From Bradyrhizobium hereditatis (lineage in GTDB: Bacteria > Pseudomonadota > Alphaproteobacteria > Rhizobiales > Xanthobacteraceae), in NCBI RefSeq assembly GCF_020329435.1, contig NZ_JAGKJK010000002.1, positions 124,001-188,000 on the forward strand: DNA of 64,000 nucleotides. The letters are read 5' to 3'. This document shows positions 59,584 to 64,000 of the stretch, in pieces. The first letter of the stretch is position 1; each line of letters begins with the position of its first letter. A program made the position numbers and the translations under genes. A model generated the notes under the pieces. The model did no database searches, had not been told where the DNA came from, and saw nothing but the letters and a program-made list of their open reading frames with translations.

Positions 59584-59668
59584 GTCATTGCGAGCGAAGC
59601 GAAGCAATCCATAAGCGCGGCAGAACGGAAAGATGGATTGCTTCGTCGCTGTCGCTCCTCGCAATGAC
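59584..59668. repeat. palindromic repeat GTCATTGCGAGCGAAG...CAATGAC between ftsW and murG
   Basis: GTCATTGCGAG/CTCGCAATGAC ends and inner GAAGCAATCCAT/ATGGATTGCTTC arms give a long imperfect stem. This is a very widespread proteobacterial intergenic repeat type. Confidence 0.8.
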
Positions 59669-59692
59669 GAAAAGCGCGTCTTTTCGGCTACG

Positions 59693-60844
59693 TCAAGCGT
59701 AGCCGCGCGCGACGCCGGCCTCGTTCATCGATTCGACCTCGGTGCGCGGACGCTGCCGCGTCAGCGCCAGCATCATGCCGACGCCATAGGCCAGCGAGAT
59801 GATCGACGAACCGCCATAGGAGATGAACGGCAGCGTCATGCCCTTGGCGGGGATCAGTTGCAGATTGACCGCCATGTTGATCGCGGCCTGCACGCCGAAC
59901 AGAATGGCAAGCCCCGACGCCGCAAAGCGTGCGAACATGTCCTCGCTGGCATAGGCGCGCGTCAGCGTGCGGAGCACGACGAAGGCGAACAACCCGACCA
60001 GCGCCAGGCAAAGGATGATGCCGAATTCTTCCGCGGCTACTGCGAACACGAAATCCGTGTGGCTGTCCGGCAGGCTGCGCTTGGCGATGCCCTCACCTGG
60101 CCCGAGCCCGAACCAGCCGCCGTTCCAGAACGCTTCCATCGCCATGTCGACCTGGAAGGTGTCGCCGGAGGCCGGGTTCATGAAGCGCCTGATGCGGCCC
60201 GCGACGTGCGGAACGAGCAGATAGGCGCTGAACAATCCGGCCATCGCAACACCGGCAAGGCCGGCCACCCAGATCATCCGCATCCCGGCGATGAAGAACA
60301 GCGCGCCCCACACCATCAGGACCAGCATGGTCTGGCCGAAATCCGGCTCCATGATCAGAAGCGCCACCAGCATCAAGAGCAGCGCCATCGCCATCGAGGT
60401 CGCCGGCATTTCCGGCCGCTTGGTCGATTCCGCAAACAGCCACGCCGCCATCACGACGAAAGCGGGCTTGGCGGATTCCGAAGCCTGAATGTTGACGCCG
60501 AGCAGCGTGATCCAGCGCCGCGAGCCCTTCACCTCCGCGCCGAACACCAGCGTCGCCACGATCAAGATGATGCTGACCACGAAGACCAATAGCGCCAGAC
60601 GGCGGATCTGCTTTGGCGACAGGAACGACACCCCGATCAGCACCAGGAGAGACGGCAGCAGGAACAGCATGTGCCGACTGAAGAAGTGGAACGGATCGAG
60701 CCCGATCCGGGTCGCGACCGGCGGGCTCGCCGCCAGCGACAGGATGACGCCACCCAGCATCAGCGCCATGATCGCGCCGAGCAGCAGCTTGTCCACGGTC
60801 CACCACCAGTCCGAAAACGGCGTGCGTTGGTCACGGGCGAGCAT
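59693..60844 (-). CDS. ftsW: FtsW-type septal peptidoglycan polymerase
   Basis: 383 residues with about ten membrane helices, SEDS family. Motifs include GSRRWITLLGVNIQASESAK in the conserved loop and AEEFGIILCLALVGLF. The catalytic Asp is in the SHTDFVFAVAAEE stretch, and GMTLPFISYGGSSIISLAY near the C-terminus is diagnostic. It polymerises glycan strands from lipid II at the septum with FtsI. ATG 60844 follows GGGGA. The longer frame upstream runs through a repeat. It normally abuts murD; here 2.6 kb of other DNA intervenes. Confidence 0.96.
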   Translation of the reverse strand: MLARDQRTPFSDWWWTVDKLLLGAIMALMLGGVILSLAASPPVATRIGLDPFHFFSRHMLFLLPSLLVLIGVSFLSPKQIRRLALLVFVVSIILIVATLVFGAEVKGSRRWITLLGVNIQASESAKPAFVVMAAWLFAESTKRPEMPATSMAMALLLMLVALLIMEPDFGQTMLVLMVWGALFFIAGMRMIWVAGLAGVAMAGLFSAYLLVPHVAGRIRRFMNPASGDTFQVDMAMEAFWNGGWFGLGPGEGIAKRSLPDSHTDFVFAVAAEEFGIILCLALVGLFAFVVLRTLTRAYASEDMFARFAASGLAILFGVQAAINMAVNLQLIPAKGMTLPFISYGGSSIISLAYGVGMMLALTRQRPRTEVESMNEAGVARGYA

Positions 60845-60941
60845 GGGCGTCCCCAAATGGCAGAGGTAACGCCCATTGGTGGAGCAGGATGGTTTATGGG
60901 GGGTTAATGAATTGCAGATGATTTGAACGAAGCGACGCCCT

Positions 60942-61055
60942 CGTGCCCCGGATGCGGCGCAGCGCGGAGCGGTGCGCTGCCACGCCGGGGCCCATGGAGC
61001 TATGGGGCCCGGCTCTGCGTAGCCGCATTCCATCCCGCAACGCGTCCGGGACACG
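60942..61055. repeat. GC-rich repeat of the CGTGCCCCGGATGCGGCGC family, copy 2
   Basis: Same ends as the element at 45488-45609. It sits at one border of the foreign-looking segment between ftsW and murD. Confidence 0.7.
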
Positions 61056-61072
61056 ATAGCAGTCTGCAAGCT

Positions 61073-62518
61073 TCACTTCATTCTTGTCTCGGCCGCGATC
61101 AGCTCTCGCCCGTCTGCGCTCGTGATCGTCAGCCGCACTTGTTCGCCGCTGCTGCCGGCAGGACTCGCCGCGGAAACGCGATTTCCGTTCTTCGGATCGG
61201 CCTTCACGTCATCATCGAACAATATCGCATCGCCGCGCTTCAACGTTACGCGCAGAGGCGTGGCCGGTTCGATGCTGAAGAACTGAAGATTCACGCCGGA
61301 CGCCGCGGCCGAGAAATTGATCAGGATATTCTCGTTCGCATGCGTCACGTGGCTCATGCCGACGGTCGGGCTGTAGGTCTCCGGTATGGACAGCTCGCCC
61401 CGCGCCGGAAGCTTGGCGCGGTGGAAGAACTGGTCGGACACGCCCGCCCACAATTCGACGTAAGGCCGCGCTTCGTTCAGATCCTTGCGCGCGTCGGTTT
61501 CGTTCGTGAACGATGGAAATCCCCACGTCCACATCTTCAGGCCTGGCGTGACCCGATTGTCCGCGATACGGATGATCCCCTCTTCGTTGTCGTGGTTGAT
61601 AACGCCCCAGAAATTGCCGCCCTGCATATCAGGCGCCGCGTACGCTATGCCCATCGTCGGCCAGTTCCTGAAGTAACGCAGGTTCTCGAAACGGCTCCTG
61701 CCCGCACCTAAGCTCTCATCGCCTTCGGACAGGTTTGTCGACCAGGCAGGCGTAGTGTAAGCCTCAATCGGCGCGATGATTTCGGCGCCGCCGGTCGTCT
61801 TTGGATTTTTCGGGTCCGACCCAGGCGCGAGCGTCGTGCACGTCCAGTACTCGTAGTCGATGGCGCTGTCGTGCGGGTTTCGCAGCACCACGCGCGCATC
61901 GAGCGCGGCGCGACCGGCTTTCAGCGTGACATAGTAAGTCGCCTCGATACCCGTCGAACCCTTGAGGAACCGCCCTGGCGCCGCGGAATAGGCGAAGTCA
62001 TCCTTGATCGACATCGACACCGTCACTTCGCCGGCACTCTCCTCCACGACGTTAAAGTTCCATGGCTTCAGCCAAGCCCTGCCATGCTCGGGATCCGGGA
62101 ACGTCGGGAAGATGCCGCCATACACCATTAGCCAGTCATAGTAGAAATTGCCGGCGTCAATCCCGTAAGGCACGCCTACTTCCGTGCGGTACAGTTGTTC
62201 GTGGCCAGTCGGCTTGTAGATGATGGAAAGAATGCGCCCGCCAAATTCGGGGACGAGCGTCACCTTCAGATAGCGATTCTCCAGCACGTAAGTCTTGAAC
62301 GCGCGATCGACGATGGTCTTCTTGTCGAGCGATCCGCTGACGAACCCGTTCTCCGCAGTGGTCGCGTATTTGACGGTGCTCCACGTAATCGTCGACTCGC
62401 TGAGAGATACTCCGCTGTCGGACGCTGCTGCATCTACGACGGTATTGAGTGTCAAGGCCACCGAGAGCAAGCTAAATGCAAAACGAAATTGAATGCGTGA
62501 GGGAGCATGAGTTGCCAT
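61073..62518 (-). CDS. secreted DUF5107 / aldose-mutarotase-like protein
   Basis: About 481 residues. A signal peptide is visible (FAFSLLSVALTLNTVVDA, cleavage near AAAS). The YLKVTLVPEFGGRILSIIYK segment (about 65-95) is the beta-sandwich start typical of DUF5107 and galactose-mutarotase-like folds. It continues with aromatic-rich strands such as GNFYYDWLMVYGGIFPTF and HDNEEGIIRI. The function is probably carbohydrate binding or processing in the periplasm, but no catalytic residues can be named. ATG 62518 follows GAGGGC. Base composition and codon choice are less GC-biased than the flanking division genes, which suggests transfer. It interrupts the ftsW-murD junction. Confidence 0.7.
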   Translation of the reverse strand: MATHAPSRIQFRFAFSLLSVALTLNTVVDAAASDSGVSLSESTITWSTVKYATTAENGFVSGSLDKKTIVDRAFKTYVLENRYLKVTLVPEFGGRILSIIYKPTGHEQLYRTEVGVPYGIDAGNFYYDWLMVYGGIFPTFPDPEHGRAWLKPWNFNVVEESAGEVTVSMSIKDDFAYSAAPGRFLKGSTGIEATYYVTLKAGRAALDARVVLRNPHDSAIDYEYWTCTTLAPGSDPKNPKTTGGAEIIAPIEAYTTPAWSTNLSEGDESLGAGRSRFENLRYFRNWPTMGIAYAAPDMQGGNFWGVINHDNEEGIIRIADNRVTPGLKMWTWGFPSFTNETDARKDLNEARPYVELWAGVSDQFFHRAKLPARGELSIPETYSPTVGMSHVTHANENILINFSAAASGVNLQFFSIEPATPLRVTLKRGDAILFDDDVKADPKNGNRVSAASPAGSSGEQVRLTITSADGRELIAAETRMK

Positions 62519-62635
62519 TTGCGACGCCCTCGAAATGAACGGGTGTAGGATGGGTAGCGCGCTGCGCGCCGCGGATTTCAAAATTTGAGGTGCTCCGCTC
62601 ATCCAAGCGGAAGCAATCCCCTTGAGAGACGCACC

Positions 62636-63094
62636 TCAGGCACGTCGGAAACCTGGTCCCGCGCCGCGCGGAGCAAATCCTGATCGGCCTTTAGAGGAAG
62701 CGTGGGGTCCCTCTGGTAGTTCTTTGCAAAGGCCCCCAATGCCTTCCAGCGAAACGCCCGCCGTGAGCATTGCAGCAATATCGCGATAGTCCTTGGCTTC
62801 GGCGCGATCCAGAATCGCCTTCTTGGTGGCGAGCAGGTCTTCCAGAGAAGCAACCAGCAGCACCTGATCCCTCGTGCAAAGCGGATCGTTGATCCTGTCC
62901 AGCGTGAGTCCACCGAAGAACGATATCTTGACGGGCCCGGATGGCATCGGCACACCCATAACAAGGGTGTTCTTGGCAACAGCGGTGCCACCGTACAGCA
63001 CGAACCCCAAGCCGGGTGCCGGCGCCAGTTGGGGCCAGATCTCCTTCTGGGCGGGTGGAAGGATTTCTATCCGTGGATCAAGCTGATCCGGCAT
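62636..63094 (-). pseudogene. decayed AbiEii/AbiGii-like nucleotidyltransferase (DUF1814-type) remnant
   Basis: The frame opens MPDQLDPRIEILPPAQKEIW and reaches LGFVLYGGTAVA, the start of the nucleotidyltransferase motif of AbiEii-type toxins. The following residues, which should carry the RxSxDxDF metal site, are missing (KNTLVMGVPMPSGPVKISFF follows directly). The later segment QVLLVASLEDLLATKKAILD and AKDYRDIAAMLTAG is again family-like. The family-like C-terminal sequence then continues in another frame (FAKNYQRDPTLPL..., down to about 62599), which indicates a frameshift near 62740. An internal deletion plus frameshift make it inactive. It overlaps its upstream partner by 17 bp. Confidence 0.6.
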
Positions 63095-63404
63095 CGAACG
63101 ACCTCACAGGAACAGCGTCGGGTATCCGGCGGCCGGTGGCCCGCATCAGGCGGCCGCGCCAGAACTCCCATGACCGTTCGTCAATCCATCCGGGCTCGGC
63201 ACGCAGCATGACATCAGCAAGAAGGTCGTGGCCGAGCAATTGCTCGAACCTCCGCACTTCGTCGAACCCGGCCATGCTCATCGCCTGGGCAAGAATTCTA
63301 ACGTCCGAGCGGGGCTGCGAACCGACGGGCTCCCACCAGAAGAACTTCCGCTCCAACTCAGACAAGAAGTCCTGGGGAAGGCTGCGACTGGGTGAAATTT
63401 CCAT
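63078..63404 (-). CDS. small hypothetical protein, partner of the AbiEii-like remnant
   Basis: 108 residues, soluble, with a mixed helical sequence starting MEISPSRSLPQDFLSELERK and containing DVRILAQAMSMAGFDEVRRF. It ends 17 bp inside the nucleotidyltransferase remnant, the arrangement seen for two-gene modules with AbiEii-like toxins, so it would be the antitoxin-side gene. I do not recognise a named family. With the toxin partner broken, it is probably a leftover. The 86 bp to murD hold nothing else. Confidence 0.55.
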   Translation of the reverse strand: MEISPSRSLPQDFLSELERKFFWWEPVGSQPRSDVRILAQAMSMAGFDEVRRFEQLLGHDLLADVMLRAEPGWIDERSWEFWRGRLMRATGRRIPDAVPVRSFDAGSA

Positions 63405-63490
63405 GCCGCAAACTTAGCACGAAGGCACTGGCTGGGCCAGCAGCGGCGCACATACGTGCGGCTTCCCCGACGGATCACAAATAGATGCCC

Positions 63491-64000
63491 TCACACCACC
63501 GGCTTCACGCCGGGCATCGCCGTCACGAGATCGCGGAACGCAGCGCCGCGGATTTCGAAATTGCGGTACTGGTCGAACGAGGCGCAGGCCGGCGACAGTA
63601 GCACCACGGGATCGACGATCCCGGAGGCTTCAGCATCGCGCGCGGCGTTCGCTACGGCAACATCGAGCGTCTCGGAAATTTCATGCGGCACGCGCTCGCC
63701 GAGCGTGCCGGCGAATTCCTGCGCGGCCTCGCCGATCAGATAGGCTTTGCGGATACGCGGGAAATATTCGCTGAGGCTGGTGATGCCGCCCTGCTTCGGC
63801 TTGCCGCCGGCGATCCAGAAGATGTCGGCAAAGGACGACAGCGCATGCGCGGCGGCATCCGCATTGGTGCCCTTGGAATCATTGACGAACAGCACGTTGC
63901 CGCGGCGGCCGACCTGCTCCATGCGGTGCGCGAGCCCTGGAAAACTGCGTAGGCCGTTTTGCAAGGTTTCGGCGGATATACCCATCGCGAGCGCGCAGGC
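63491..64000 (-). CDS. murD: UDP-N-acetylmuramoylalanine--D-glutamate ligase, C-terminal part (runs off the right edge)
   Basis: About 170 C-terminal residues are visible. [20 protein letters not shown] begins the Mur-ligase C-terminal domain, and [15 protein letters not shown] contains the DSKGTN motif with substrate contacts. [19 protein letters not shown] is the signature end segment. The gene continues beyond base 64000; the apparent internal ATG near 63985 is not its start. It adds D-Glu to UDP-MurNAc-L-Ala. Confidence 0.95.
   Translation of the reverse strand, partial: ACALAMGISAETLQNGLRSFPGLAHRMEQVGRRGNVLFVNDSKGTNADAAAHALSSFADIFWIAGGKPKQGGITSLSEYFPRIRKAYLIGEAAQEFAGTLGERVPHEISETLDVAVANAARDAEASGIVDPVVLLSPACASFDQYRNFEIRGAAFRDLVTAMPGVKPVV

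Overview
The window is high-GC alphaproteobacterial chromosome and looks like Bradyrhizobium or a close relative. This rests on gene content and order: a minus-strand lpxC-ftsZ-ftsA-ftsQ-ddl-murB-murC-murG-ftsW block, an FtsZ of about 600 residues with a long linker, paired class III cyclases, and many palindromic intergenic repeats of the kind common in that group. I saw no rRNA, tRNA, CRISPR array, transposase or prophage.

Layout. 1-5 kb: the 5' end of an AsmA-like gene, a cytochrome P450 divergent from a TetR regulator, a secreted M23 peptidase and an MFS transporter. 5-12.7 kb: a small hypothetical gene, a methyltransferase, and two large class III cyclase proteins on either side of a 2-hydroxyacid dehydrogenase. 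12.9-20.8 kb: the most interesting stretch. It has CcdA, DoxX and a WCHWC thioredoxin-like DUF255 protein broken by an in-frame TGA. These are followed by two tandem six-cysteine bufferin (BufA2-type) precursors, the MNIO maturase BufB and its partner BufC. A creatininase-like protein and a secreted HExxH metalloprotein then follow, chained to bufBC by ATGA overlaps. Three upstream regions (doxX and each precursor) share a GTAAC-N17-CG(T/A)A motif at identical spacing, which points to one ECF-sigma regulon. Each precursor is followed by a perfect GC hairpin.

20.8-35.7 kb: a GlcD-like flavoenzyme, a thioesterase, an AraC-TPR regulator, a methyltransferase, a hydrolase, a DUF1328 protein, a UvrD helicase, a YadGH-like ABC exporter, an L,D-transpeptidase, a PmpAB-like sulfur transporter and a membrane-anchored spermidine-synthase-like protein. 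The UvrD gene carries an intergenic palindromic repeat read in frame. 35.9-43.2 kb: a CrtI-like oxidoreductase, an orphan Flp pilin, PrmA, a PepP-like peptidase whose last 150 bp plus a repeat are tandemly duplicated (256 bp period), and a Bcr/CflA exporter.

43.2-64 kb: one minus-strand run, ligA, recN, bamD, lpxC and the division/murein cluster from ftsZ up to a partial murD. Between ftsW and murD, normally neighbours, sits an insertion of about 2.6 kb. It holds a DUF5107/mutarotase-like secreted protein and an apparently decayed AbiEii-like nucleotidyltransferase with its small upstream partner. All functional calls are from motif recognition by eye; no database search was run.
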